DNA of 64,000 nt from Culex pipiens pallens (Eukaryota > Arthropoda > Insecta > Diptera > Culicidae), in NCBI RefSeq assembly GCF_016801865.2, contig NC_068938.1, positions 95,008,221 through 95,072,220 of the forward strand. The letters are read 5' to 3'. The notes beneath the pieces were generated by a model. That model made no database searches and was not told where the DNA came from. It was given only the letters and a program-made list of their open reading frames with translations. Below are positions 12,293 through 24,066 of this stretch, piece after piece; the first letter of the stretch is position 1, and every line of letters begins with the position of its first letter. The position numbers and the translations under genes are program-made.

Positions 12293-13239
12293 TAGGGGAG
12301 AGTGGGGAGACTTGATCCCCGGGGACACTTGATCCCAAGCCTGTATCTCGTCAGCATGTGGGTAAAACAATTAGCTTTGTTCTAGAAAGTTGTGCGAAAT
12401 TGACTAAAACTCATTGTAGAAAACAAAGAAACAAATTAAAAAATGTTTAGATTGAGTTACACACATATTTCTTAAAAGTGTTGCAAAAAACTTCCAAGAG
12501 ATTTTTTTTTCTTTGTTTTGATAAGTATAGAAAACACTCAAAAATTATTCAAAAAAATATTTTTTATACATGAATTGTTTGATAAACATATCAACTCAAA
12601 AACCCTTACGCATTTGACTTTAAATTTATCGTCATATTATTTTTACAATCAATTGTTTAAAAAAGTGCGTTTAGGGAGACTTGATCCCTGCATTTTTACA
12701 GTCACTGGAATCAGCCTCAAAATTAAATAATTGGGCTGGGTTTTCGTACATAGTTTCCTTTAGTATAGTTGTACATAACTTACTGCAGTTTGAACCATTT
12801 TTCAAAAGTTTTGAAAACAAAAGTTTCCAGCTTTTGTAAACATGCTCAATTTCGGTCTAAAAAAGAAAATTTTAAGTTTTCAAATATTTTGCATGCAAAA
12901 CTTGTTATATTTTGAACATAAACGTACATTTTTAATGTGAAATTGCTGTAACTTATAGAAAATTAACAGTTTGGATGAATAAGAAACATTTTGCTTAAGA
13001 TTGCTTAAATATTTTGATGGGGGATCAAATTACCCCCAACATTTTGAAAATGCCGGTTTAATTTTTTTTTAAACGCTTGGCATGATTCGAAGAGTTTGTC
13101 TTATGAAATACCCTTATCAGCGAAACATAGTTGAATGTTTAAGCTTTCAATTCATGCAAAAAGTTCATAGCTTTGTGAGAAATTGACAGAGTTATGTGCG
13201 ATTCAAAAAAAGGGGATCAAGTCTCCCCACTCTCCCCTA
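12293..13239. mobile_element. TA-flanked TIR element, non-autonomous
   Basis: The left end reads ggggagagtggggagacttg and the right end is its inverted partner, ctccccactctcccc. Both ends are flanked by TA (12293-12294 and 13238-13239), the target duplication expected of a Tc1/mariner-type element. The roughly 945-bp interior is AT-rich and repeats the gggagacttgatccc phrase at about 12674-12690. No transposase frame is present, so it is a non-autonomous deletion or MITE-like derivative. Confidence 0.8.
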
Positions 13240-14083
13240 ATTGTTCCTGGGCAGTTTGATGACCTTGGTAAAAGGTTCGTAATACATCTTAATTACCAAA
13301 ACAAATTGTAGATATTTTTTTCCAAAGTGGACTGTAGTGACTACAGCTACACTGGGCAAGTAACAAAGAGATCACAAAACTAGTTGGGGTATGTATGTCC
13401 CTCAGATTTTAGTCAAAGATTTTGCCTAGCTCCAGGTCGATAACTGCAGTGGCCTATGTTAGATACTACACTGATATCAGTGGATTTTCTGAGACTTAAA
13501 GACATACTGATTAAGGTTGCTTCAACGACCTAAGCAATGGCCATACATTCATCAAAAAGGCTGTTGTTAATTTGATAAATTTTCAGAGGATTTTCTGAGA
13601 GCTGATGGTATACTATACGTTTGGTATTGGTAGCTCTACAAATCGCTGCAAATATCGCTTCGTAATCATGTACACCACTCGATCAATCCTCTAACAACCA
13701 TCGTTCAGTTCAAGTGTTATATTAGCGATCAAGAACCTACAATCTTTCCGATAGTCATCCAACTTGGCTATTTTCCCACCGCGGATGCTCAAGTGCCATG
13801 TTTACCAGCATCCTCAAGCTCTCAAAAGAGTTCAAGCCGGCTACCTCGTCGATTCGGCGCCCTCTTTCCAGGTTGACCTCGTCGCGTCAATAATCGTGAT
13901 CGGTTCCAGTCGGTGTCGTCACGTTGACCTTATTAGGCGCGCACATTCGCAAATCCGAGAAAGTGAACTAGTAAAAAAAGAGTCGGGAGATGAGCCATGG
14001 GAACCGACTGATCTCGATTTCTTCCCCCTCACGCGAGTGAAATGGAAGTTGAATCCAAGTGGAGCGTGGGTGAATCGCGTTCG
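13240..14083. other. no gene seen
   Basis: Unique-looking intronic DNA between two transposable elements. A short open stretch after 13764 shows no recognisable domain. Confidence 0.4.
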
Positions 14084-15860
14084 TTTTGCCTTCCTCACTG
14101 AGGTAAGGCTATAATCCTGCTCCGAAATTGAACTTTTTATTTTAAGCTCGAAAACCCACCTTGATGTATACATATCGACTCAGAATTGAAAACTGAATAA
14201 ATGTCTGTGTGTATGTGTGTGTGTATGTGTGTGTGTATGTGTGTGTGTATGTGACCAATAATGTCACGCAGTTTTCTCAGCACTGGCTGAACCGATTTTG
14301 ACCAAACCAGTTGCATTCGACTTGGTTTAGGGTCCCATACGGTGCTATTGAATTGTTTGAAGTTTCGATAAGTAGTTCAAAAGTTATGTATAAAAATGTG
14401 TTTTCGCATGTTTTCAGAAGTTGAATAAATGGCAGTAAACTGAACCAAACATCATTATGCTATACATCGTTAGTTAGGTAATTGAAAGAACTTTCCAACG
14501 AGTCCAAAACATTGATAATCTGGCAACCCTGTCTTGAGTTATAACCACTTAAGTGATATTTATGTATTTTTGTGTAGCCGGATCTCACTTAAATGTATGT
14601 AAACAATGTCCAGATCCATCATCCGACCCATCGTTGGTTAGGTAATCGAAAGACCTTTCCAACGAGTCTACAACATTGATAATCTGGCAACCCTGTCTCG
14701 AGTTCTGACCACTTAAGTGATATTTATGCACTATTTTTGTAGCTGGATCTCGCTTAAATGTATGTAAACAATGTCCGGATCCATCATCCGACCCATCGTT
14801 GGTTAGGTAGTCAAAAGACCTTTCCAACGAGCCTAAAACATTGATAATCTGGCAACCCTGTCTCGAGTTCTGACCACTTAAGTGATATTTATGCACTTTT
14901 TTTGTAGCCGGATCTCACTTAAATGTATGTAAACAATGTCCGGATCCATCATCCGACCCATCGTTGGTTAGGTAGTCAAAAGACCTTTCCAACGAGCCTA
15001 AAACATTGATAATCTGGCAACCCTGTCTCGAGTTCTGACCACTTAAGTGATATTTATGCACTTTTTTTTGTAGCCGGATCTCACTTAAATGTATGTAAAC
15101 AATGTCCGGATCCATCATCCGACCCATCGTTGGTTGAGTAATCGAAAGACCTTTTCAAGGAGTCTAAAATATTGATAATCTGGCAACCCTGTCTCGAGTT
15201 CTGACCACTTAAGTGATATTTATGCACTTTTTTGTAACTGGATCTCACTTAAATGTATGTAAACAATGTCCGGATCCATCATCTGACTCATCGTTGGTTG
15301 GGTAATCGAAAGACCTTTTCAAGGAGTCTAAAATATTGAAGATCTGGCAACCTTGTCTCGAGTTCTGACCACTTAAGTGAGATTTATGCACTTTTTTTGT
15401 AGCCGGATCTCACTTAAATGTATGTAAACAATGTCCGGATCCATCATCCGACCCATCGTTGGTTAGGTAGTCAAAAGACCTTTCCAACGAGCCTAAAACA
15501 TTGATAATCTGGCAACCCTGTCTCGAGTTCTGACCACTTAAGTGATATTTATGCACTTTTTTTGTAGCCGGATCTCACTTAAATGTATGTAAACAATGTC
15601 CGGATCCATCATCCGACCCATCGTTGGTAAGGTAATTGAAAGGCCGAGTCTAAAACATTGAAGATCTGGCAACCCTATCTAGAGTTCTGACCACTTATGA
15701 TGCAACTTATGAGCCCTTGAGTGATATGTGTGTTTTTTTTTTTGTTTTCCGGAACTTAACGAAATTATACGAAATTTGTGTCCAAACCCATCATATCACA
15801 TATCACCCGTTGTTGGAAAAGAGTTAGGAAGGCACCAACCACATAGGTGGATTAAGTTAG
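14084..15860 (-). mobile_element. 164-bp-array element, copy A (reverse orientation)
   Basis: The left end, ttttgccttcctcactgagg, is the reverse complement of the right end of copies at 17350-20073, 30221-31667 and 48445-49802. The right end carries ggaaggcaccaaccacatag, the inverse of their left ends. Inside are a tg/tatg microsatellite (about 14202-14252), a conserved subterminal block (14280-14420), and about seven tandem units of 164-166 bp from about 14500 to 15700. Each unit contains ggcaaccctgtctcgagtt. Because about 165 is a multiple of three, the array keeps long open frames, but these repeat identically and are not genes. Confidence 0.85.
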
Positions 15861-17349
15861 TTTTTGATTTCATCAGAGCCATCTGTCTGCGGGGCCGGAT
15901 ATTGATTTGCGCTGGGGCGGCGCGAAGGCTTTGTTTCAAAGTAATTTCCGCACCTGTTCAAAGTGGTGAGGAAGAAGAGGGAGCGTTCGCCGAGAAGTTC
16001 AATATCGCGGGAAATTGCGGTTTGGCTGGCTGGTCTGGTTGCATAATTTTCCAGGCCGCACATCCCACGACCCGTTTTTTTTTCTGCAAACAATGCCCCA
16101 GCGCACATCTAATGATGTCGATGACGAGATCTCTTGGCTTCTAAAACGGGCCACTTGTGCCGTGAGGTCGAACCATTAGAGTACCCCACTTAGCCTGGCG
16201 CGAAGGTGAGAAAAGTGTAAACATATTAAGATTCATTTGCACTCCTCATCAAGATCGAGGCTGAACTGCGCGGCTGTTGAATCAAGTGTCGACCTCCAAG
16301 TACGCGGCGTGTACCGAGTTGCGAAGCGATGCTGAACGGTTGATAAGTGACTTGCGCTCTAGAAGGGTTCTGCGAACTTGTCCGAAAAAAAAACGTCAGA
16401 ATTCCCCACAGATATCACTTTTCGTCCGTGGTGGATCATTATCTCGGCACGAACCCCGGGCCAGTTTCGCGGAATCCATGAGATATTGTACATTTGAGTC
16501 ACTCTCCACTCCGAGTGTGTGATTTGGCAGCGTGGATATAATGGCCGCGCGCGCGGCATGGGACCCTGGACACGGCATTTGGCCATTGCGAATCGGAAAT
16601 TGCGTAGTACCGACGAGATGAGGGGGAAACTGATCTGGAACACGTGGTTGTCGCTGGGAATTAGTTTGCGGAAAGATGATCTTGGATATACTTTCTACGG
16701 AAAAAATCAAACTTAAAAACAAATTTTTGTATATATTAGGGGAAATAAACCCATTCCCATCACTCTAAGCGGTGGTGTCTGAATGATGCTCGATAATCCG
16801 GGGTGTTCCTTGAAATTTACTAAAACCAAGTACACCAACCAGTAGAGCAGCTTTTTGTGAACATTTCTGTTTAATTTGACTTTTACCAAAAGCTATTCCT
16901 ATTGCTTTTACAAGCATTTTACAAAAATATTTTCAAATTCTATTCTAGTCAGACGAGAATGCACTGGAGTCAGCGCAACTTCTATTATCAGCCAAGTTCT
17001 TATTTTTCAGCGCACTTTTTCATTATTTGCTTCCGCTTTTCGCTCGATTTTCGTCAGTCTTGGACGAGAATAGGTAAAACGTCAAGTGGCTCAGAGCGTT
17101 TGTTTTTTTTTTGACAGCGCTTGCTAATTAACTACATGTTTCGGGATTATTTTTCACGAAAATCCCGAAGATAAGTGACTAACGAGAAGCATTCACGTTG
17201 GGACCTGGAACTTCTTTTCACAGTCCATGAGATCCTCGTATTCATAAGAATCACTTTACGGAAGGCAGAATGGGCTTTTCAAATATTTAGTCATTACATG
17301 CAAAACCCAAAGGTTCAAGGTTCCAACTGATAAATATTATTAAAAACTA
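15861..17349. other. no gene seen; GC-richer unique DNA then AT-rich
   Basis: Positions 15870-16700 are relatively GC-rich and single copy in appearance. A taggggaaataaacccattc phrase at about 16737 looks like one end of a decayed element whose partner is not visible. No exon could be supported. Confidence 0.4.
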
Positions 17350-20073
17350 ACTTAATCCACATATGTGGTTGGAGCCTTCCTCACAACAGTGGCTGTACAC
17401 AAGTTTCATCTATTTTTTAGATCCGGCTTCCAAAAAGTACATCGATATCACATAAGTGGCCATATCTCGAGACAGGGTTGCCAGATCTTCAATGTTTTGC
17501 ACTTGTTGGAAAGGTCTTTTGATAACCTAACCAACGTCGGGTCGGATAGTGGAGCCGGATATAGTTTACATACATTTAAGTGAGATCCGGCTTCAAAAAA
17601 GTACATCAATATCACTTAAGTGGCCATATCTCGAGACAGGGTTGCCAGATCTTCAATGTTTTGCACTCGTTGGAAAGGTCTTTTGATAACCTAACCAACA
17701 ATGGGTCGGATGGTGGATCCGGACATAGTTTACATACATTTAAGTGAGATCCTGCTTCAAAAAAGTACATCAATATCACTTAAGGGGCCATATCTCCAGA
17801 TAGGGTTGCCAGATCTTCAATGTTTTGGACTCGTTGGAAAGGTCTTTTGATAAACTAACCAACAATGGGTCGGATGGTGGATCCGGACATAGTTTACATA
17901 CATTTAAGTGAGATCTGGCTTTAAAAAAGTACATCAATATCACTTAAGTAGCCATATCTCGAGACAGGGTTGCCAGATCTTCAATGTTATGGACTCGTTG
18001 GAAAGGTCTTTTGATAACCTAACCAACAATAGGTCGGATGATGGATCCGGACATAGTTTACATACATTTAAGTGAGATCCGGCTTCAAAAAAGTACATCA
18101 ATATCACTTAAGGGGCCATATCTCCAGATAGGGTTGCCAGATCTTCAATGTTTTGGACTCGTTGGAAAGGTCTTTTGATAACCTAACCAACAATAGGTCG
18201 GATGATGGATCCGGACATAGTTTACATACATTTAAGTGAGATCCGGCTTCAAAAAAGTACATCAATATCACTTAAGGGGCCATATCTCCAGATAGGGTTG
18301 CCAGATCTTCAATGTTTTGGACTCGTTGGAAAGGTATTTTGATAACTTAACCAACAATAGGTCGGATGGTGGATCCGGACATAGTTTACATACATTTAAG
18401 TGAGATCCGGCTTTAAAAAAGTACATCAATATCACTTAAGTAGCCATATCTCGAGACAGGGTTGCCAGATCTTCAATGTTTTGGTTTCGTTGGAAAGGTC
18501 TTTTGATAACCTAAAAAACAATAGGTCGGATGATGGATCCGGACATAGTTTACATACATTTAAGTGAGATCCGGCTTCAAAAAAGTACATCAATATCACT
18601 TAAGTGGCCATATCTCGAGACAGGGTTGCCAGATCTTCAATGTTATGGACTCGTTGGAAAGGTCTTTTGATAACCTAACCAACAATGGGTCGGATGGTGG
18701 ATCCGGACATAGTTTACATACATTTAAGTGAGATCCGGCTTTAAAAAAGTACATCAATATCACTTAAGAGGCCATATCTCGAGACAGGGTTGCCAGATCT
18801 TCAATGTTTTGCACTCGTTGGAAAGGTCTTTTGATAACCTAACCAACAATGGGTCCGATGGTGGATCCGGACATAGTTTACATACATTTAAGTGAGATCC
18901 GGCTTCAAAAAAGTACATCAATATCACTTAAGTAGCCATATCTAGAGACAGGGTTGCCAGATCTTCAATGTTTTGGACTCGTTGGAAAGGTCTTTTGATA
19001 ACCTAACCAACAATAGGTCGGATGATGGATCCGGACATAGTTTACATACATTTAAGTGAGATCCGGCTTCAAAAAAGTACATCAATATCACTTAAGTGGC
19101 CATATCTCGAGACAGGGTTGCCAGATCTTCAATGTTTTGGACTCGTTGGAAAGGTATTTTGATAACCTAACCAACAATGGGTCGGATGGTGGATCCGGAC
19201 ATAGTTTACATACATTTAAGTGAGATCCGGATTTAAAAAAGTACATCAATATCACTTAAGAGGCCATATCTCGAGACAGGGTTGCCAGATCTTCAATGTT
19301 TTGGACTCGTTGGAAAGGTCTTTTGATAACCTAACCAACAATAGGTCGGATGATGGATCCGGACATAGTTTACATACATTTAAGTGAGATCCGGCTTCAA
19401 AAAAGTACATCAATATCACTTAAGGGGCCATATCTCGAGACAGGGTTGCCAGATCTTCAATGTTTTGGACTCGTTGGAAAGGTATTTTGATAACCTAACC
19501 AACAATGGGTCGGATGGTGGATCCGGACATAGTTTACATACATTTAAGTGAGATCCGGCTTCAAAAAAGTACATCAATATCACTTAAGAGGCCATATCTC
19601 GAGACAGGGTTGCCAGATCTTCAATGTTTTGGACTCGTTGGAAAGGTCTTTTGATAACCTAACCAACGATGGGTCGGATGATGGACCCGGACATAGTTTA
19701 CATACAGTTAAGTGAGATCCAAATATATGTGAAAACACATTTTTATACATAACTTTTGAACTACTTATCGAAACTTCAATCTGTATAAAACTCGATCTAT
19801 GGGACCCTAAACCAAGTCGAATGCAACAAGTTCGGGTCAAATCGGTTCAGCCAGTGCCGAGAAACATGAGCTAGTTTGTTGGTCACATACATACATACAC
19901 ACACACATACACACACACATACACACACACATACACACACACATACACACAGACATTTGTTCAGTTTTCGATTCTGAGTCGATATGTATACATGAAGGTG
20001 GGTCTACGACGTTTTTATACGAAGTTCATTTTTAGAGCAGGATTATAGCCTTACCTCAGTGAGGAAGGCAAAA
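17350..20073 (+). mobile_element. 164-bp-array element, copy B (longest)
   Basis: The left end is taatccacatatgtggttgg followed by agccttcctcac, and the right end is cctcagtgaggaaggcaaaa. About 14 tandem units occupy 17417-19715 with a period of exactly 164 bp where checked (17581, 17745, 17909, 18073). Each unit contains cagggttgccagatcttcaa and ggtcggatggtggatccgga variants. After the array comes the family's subterminal block with a catac/cacaca microsatellite (about 19885-19950). Adjacent units alternate between a few sequence subtypes, indicating expansion by unequal exchange of multi-unit blocks. No protein is encoded. Confidence 0.9.
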
Positions 20074-21511
20074 CCAGCACGTCAGCGCATAACTATCAGA
20101 GTCATCCTTACATTCAAATCAAACTTCCCGTACATCACACGAATCTGCATTGCACAACATTGTTGCTGTCCGTGTTCGCGGAAATATCTGCACGTTCTAC
20201 AGCGTTCCATCCGCCCCGGTCCCTCTAATCAATGCTTCATTAATGTACACAAATCCAAGGTTCGTCGGACGGGTCACCACAAATTCAACTGATTCATTTC
20301 CTGTTGTCCAGAAGGGTACTCGCGTGAAGGGGCGGAGCTTTTTTATGCCCCATTCCGCAAAATCAATCCATTAGAGGTGGCCACTTCTTGAGCAGCGCTC
20401 ATTGTTCCGATCGTCCGAAACCTTCGCGAATCATTAGAATCATGAGAGGGGTCGCACATGTCCCACGCGGAGACAAAGAACGATCGGACCCGCTTCTAAG
20501 TGAATTGTTGTGTACATCATAAGTGCGCGAAATGCAAATGGACCCCTTCGGCCATTTCTCCCAAATGCGCCCTCCTCCCGTCAGGGTCTTCTTCTTTGTC
20601 TGGTGGTCAAATCACTGTGTTCAATGCAGCGATGGGGTCCTCCTCCGCGAGGTAATGCTAATGTGATTATCCTATTCGCGTATGCAAAACACGCGCACTT
20701 TATGAAGGGACACACTTCCTCCTCCCAGAGAGTCATGTAATGTCCGCTACAACGACGGTCCAACGATATAGAGACATTAGACGCGCGGAAAAAGAAATTG
20801 AATATTATTGTCGGGACTCGCAACCAATCCACCGCTGGAAAGCCAGAGGTTATCCGCTGTTGGAGAAGGTGCTAAATGGTGCTCGCCGGGGCTTCTTGAA
20901 AGCAAACATGATCTGGTCATTCGTTGTGTCTTCAACGGCCAGGACCGGTAACGACACGGCGAGCTTCGAAAAAGGTGAAAAATTCTAATGACAGCCGCGA
21001 ATGCGCGAGAGCTTGATTTATGGTGGTCCCGCCATGTGCTAATTGTACTATGATGCGCGATCGTAATCCGTTTACGAGGGGTGGGGCTGGCCGTCTGTCC
21101 CGAAGGAAGAAGAGGACCCACTTGGGTGTGAATTGTGAGCGTCTCCTGTGGGATTAATATAAATGATGGGTCTGCTGCTCTCTTAAGATGAGCAATTTGT
21201 AGGTGGTCGAAGCGGAGTGGCTTCACTTCAAGTGATCCCGGGGTATGAAGAATGGATTTGCCTCGACAAAGAAAGTGCAGCTGTCATTCTTGGAGGGAGG
21301 GATTGTATTTGAAGTTTTCGACGTTATTGATGTGTTTTCAGAGGCTGTGACGGGAGATTAGCGCTGAAAGTGGATTTGTGCGATCGTTTCCATAAATTGA
21401 ATCCAATTCTGTATCGATGATAATTTTTTTATTTCTTTTTTGAGGAGGGTTTTTTTTTAAGAATTGACAATTATTCAATATTTCTAATTTATGTATTTTT
21501 AATTTTGAAGA
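20074..21511. other. no gene seen; unique GC-rich DNA
   Basis: About 1.4 kb of non-repetitive, fairly GC-rich sequence containing several short open frames on both strands. None shows a domain or a splice-site-bounded exon. Such islands between repeats are where conserved regulatory DNA could lie. Confidence 0.4.
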
Positions 21512-21748
21512 TTTCCCATACTGATGGCGTACAAATTCCTGCATGTAACATTATAAATTTGTTAAGCCAAGTAATACTAATTTTTTACAGCCTTTTACGC
21601 GAAAGTATAAAACTACTTGCTACACAGCTAAAAAAGTAGTAATCCAGCTGCGTGTAAAAGGCCTGGGTGTAAAATAAATATTGCATTATTTTATGCAATG
21701 TTATGTGATTTTACACCCTGAAATATGTAGCCCATCAGTATGGGAAAC
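21512..21748. mobile_element. small foldback element
   Basis: The left arm, tttcccatactgatgg followed by ctaca/gtaca, pairs with the right arm ccatcagtatgggaaa near 21748. Partly matching tgtaacatt and tgtaaaat sequences follow inward. The interior includes two tgtaaaaggcctgggtgtaaaa-like phrases. No coding sequence is present. Confidence 0.55.
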
Positions 21749-22559
21749 CTACTTGACCGAAATGTCAAGCTCATATGAGCAATTCTCTACCAAAACCGGA
21801 AATGGATTTTATTTGTATTTTTTGATTTGGCTCAAACTTTGTGGGGGCCTTCCCTATACCCAAATATGCTATTTTGTGTCATTGGTTCACCCATACAAGT
21901 CTCCATACAATTTTGGCAGCTGTCCATACAAAAATGGTATGTAAATATTCAAACAGCTGTAACTTTTGAGTGATTTTTTTGATCAATTTGGTGTCTTCGG
22001 CAAAGTTGTAGGTATTGTTGAGGACTTTTGAGAAAAAAATAGGTACACGGAAAAAAAAATTGAGGATTTTTTATCAACTTTTTTTTAACTAAAACTCAAT
22101 TTCCCAAAATACGTATTTTTTTATTTTCGAGATTTTTTGATATGTTTTAGGGGACAAAAATCCGCAACTTTTGAGCCATAGAGAAACATGGTCAAAAAAT
22201 CTGCCGCCGAGTTATGCATTTTTGAAAAAATAGTGATTTTTGGAAAAAATCGAAGTTTCATGCAAAAACAAGTTTGACATTATTTTTTAATGCAAAATTG
22301 AATTTGCAATCGAAAAGTACTTTACATATTTTTGTGATAAAGGGCTCCGTTTTCTAGATATAGCCACCGAAAGTTTGATTTTAGCGAAATATTTGCAGTT
22401 TTTCAATTTTTAAAAATAGTGACCATAAGTGACCATTTCTAAAAATATATTTTTTGAAAAGTTCAGAAAATTTGCTATAAAATTGTCTAAGAGACATTGA
22501 AGATTGGACCTCTGGTTGCTGAGATACAGCGGCTTAAAGAAAAAGAAACACGAAAATTG
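21749..22559. repeat. AT-rich dispersed-repeat block
   Basis: Very AT-rich, with many short A and T runs and phrases such as cttcggcaaagttgtaggta. At 22043 a tacacggaaaaaaa sequence resembles the TIR of the TA-flanked hairpin MITEs at 43353 and 62546, but no partner end is visible. It is probably part of the larger composite into which the LINE inserted. Confidence 0.4.
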
Positions 22560-22714
22560 AAGTTTTTTAAGTCTCACCCAAACAGCCCACCATTTTCTAA
22601 TGACGATATCTCAGCAATTAATGGTCCTATTTTCAATGTTAATACATGAAACAATCGTAAAAATTTTCAGATCTCTTCGAAAAAAATATTTTGAAAATTT
22701 TAAAATCAAGACTA
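22560..22714 (+). mobile_element. left arm of a foldback element split by the LINE
   Basis: The sequence from aagtctcacccaaacagccc to aaaatcaagacta is imperfectly inverted at 28050-28245. The arms meet just downstream of the LINE, where a short loop near caaacattgaatatta separates the complementary phrases actaacattttaaaagggc and gcccatttaaaatgcaagtc. This shows that the LINE entered a pre-existing hairpin element. The last 13 bases, 22702-22714, are the LINE target-site duplication. Confidence 0.8.
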
Positions 22715-22851
22715 GGTCCACAAAGTGCCTCCGACCAGTACAGTTGTGTTTACCGGATCAGCTAAAATATATAAGCAGCGTAAAAGTGGACTGCGTTGCC
22801 CATCAAAGTGCGAACGTTAGCAAAATTAAACCAAACGAGTGAACAGACTAA

Positions 22852-24039
22852 GTGCATAGTGAAACCGTAAACCGCGAAATGGCCCCTGACGGGGGCACAT
22901 CACCATGGGGCCCCCCAACGAGGGGCAAAATATTAATTATCGAAAGGAATGACCAGATCGACCAACAAAAGATGAATATGAATGATATCTCGCCATTTAT
23001 CATTGGTAAGCATCTAAAAGACCATGCTGGAGAGCTGAAAAGCATGAAACTCCAAAGGGATGGTACTTATCATGTGGAATGTAAGACGGATAAGCAGGCA
23101 ACTAGCCTGCTGAACCTGAGGCATCTACAAGATGGGCTAAACGTCATCATTACTGAACACCCGACAAAAAACAAATCGAGAAACATCTTTTCATCCTACG
23201 AGCTCAAGGGCTTGTCTGATGAAGGGATTTTGGATGAACTTAAGAAAACACATAAAAACATCGAAAAAGTGAAAAGATTCACCAAAAAAGTGGAGGGCAG
23301 AGAGGTTCCAACAAGCTCGTTCTTGGTGACCTACAACTCCCCCAATCCACTAAGTGAAATTAAAGTCGCGTTCAATCTGATTAAAACTCGCGCATATTAC
23401 CCAAGTCCATTCCGCTGCTTCAACTGTCTGGCCTTCGGCCATGCAACTGTGAACTGTAAAAAAAGCAAAGTTTGCGCAAAGTGTAGCGAAGAACATCACG
23501 AAGGCCCATGTACCGGAGAACTGAAGTGTGCGGCGTGCAATAACCCTCACCACACCTTTGATAAAAAATGCCCAATAAAAATTCAGGAGAACAAAGTGGT
23601 TAAGGTTAAAATCGATAATGGTATTTCATTTAAGGAAGCCAAAGCAATAGTTGAAAAAGAAAACGCGACAAATTATGCAAAGGTACTGAAAAAAAATCTC
23701 CAACAACCAAGTCAGGACACGGACAAAGAAATCAAAGAGCTGAAGGAAAATATTAAAATCCTCAAAGCATTGAATGAAGAGCTGCAACAAAAGTTAAATC
23801 AGCTTAAGGAAGAAACAGACAAACTTAAGGAAGACGCGAAGATAAAGGAATTGGAATACCAAAAATTAAATCTAGAAAACAGTCAGTTGACCCAAAAAAA
23901 CTTGAGCCTTCAATTAGAAATGGAAGAAATGAATATCGAAATGGTTAATTCTAATAACCAAATCATACTATCACCACCAAGAAAACAAAAAAAAGATAAA
24001 AAAAACCAAAAGGTTGGTTTTATCAGACCAAGAGGATGA
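22852..24039 (+). CDS. LINE ORF1, Gag-like nucleic-acid-binding protein
   Basis: The 395-residue ORF1 protein of the LINE would coat the element RNA and form the ribonucleoprotein used in retrotransposition. Three tandem zinc knuckles are visible: C189-C192-H197-C202 (C-x2-C-x4-H-x4-C), C208-C211-H215/216-C220, and C226-C229-H233/234-C240. A lysine- and glutamate-rich heptad-like segment at about 285-365 should form a coiled coil, and the C-terminus is basic. The region before the knuckles (about 45-180) probably holds an RRM-like fold, as in related elements, but I infer this from position only. The first ATG is used here; a second in-frame ATG at 22879 (MAPDGG) is a plausible alternative. 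No frameshift or premature stop is seen. Confidence 0.92.
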   Translation: MHSETVNREMAPDGGTSPWGPPTRGKILIIERNDQIDQQKMNMNDISPFIIGKHLKDHAGELKSMKLQRDGTYHVECKTDKQATSLLNLRHLQDGLNVIITEHPTKNKSRNIFSSYELKGLSDEGILDELKKTHKNIEKVKRFTKKVEGREVPTSSFLVTYNSPNPLSEIKVAFNLIKTRAYYPSPFRCFNCLAFGHATVNCKKSKVCAKCSEEHHEGPCTGELKCAACNNPHHTFDKKCPIKIQENKVVKVKIDNGISFKEAKAIVEKENATNYAKVLKKNLQQPSQDTDKEIKELKENIKILKALNEELQQKLNQLKEETDKLKEDAKIKELEYQKLNLENSQLTQKNLSLQLEMEEMNIEMVNSNNQIILSPPRKQKKDKKNQKVGFIRPRG

Positions 24040-24066
24040 CGAATCAATTTAAAATAACATAACAAT

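Noticed and set aside
13845..13875. Ratchet point at ctctttccaggttgac
   Set aside because: The acceptor half is fair, but gttgac is not a usable insect donor.
14585..15127. Long repeated open frames on the minus strand resembling a repeat protein
   Set aside because: They follow the ~165-bp DNA repeat period, which is a multiple of three, and lack codon bias or a start in context. They are artefacts of the array.
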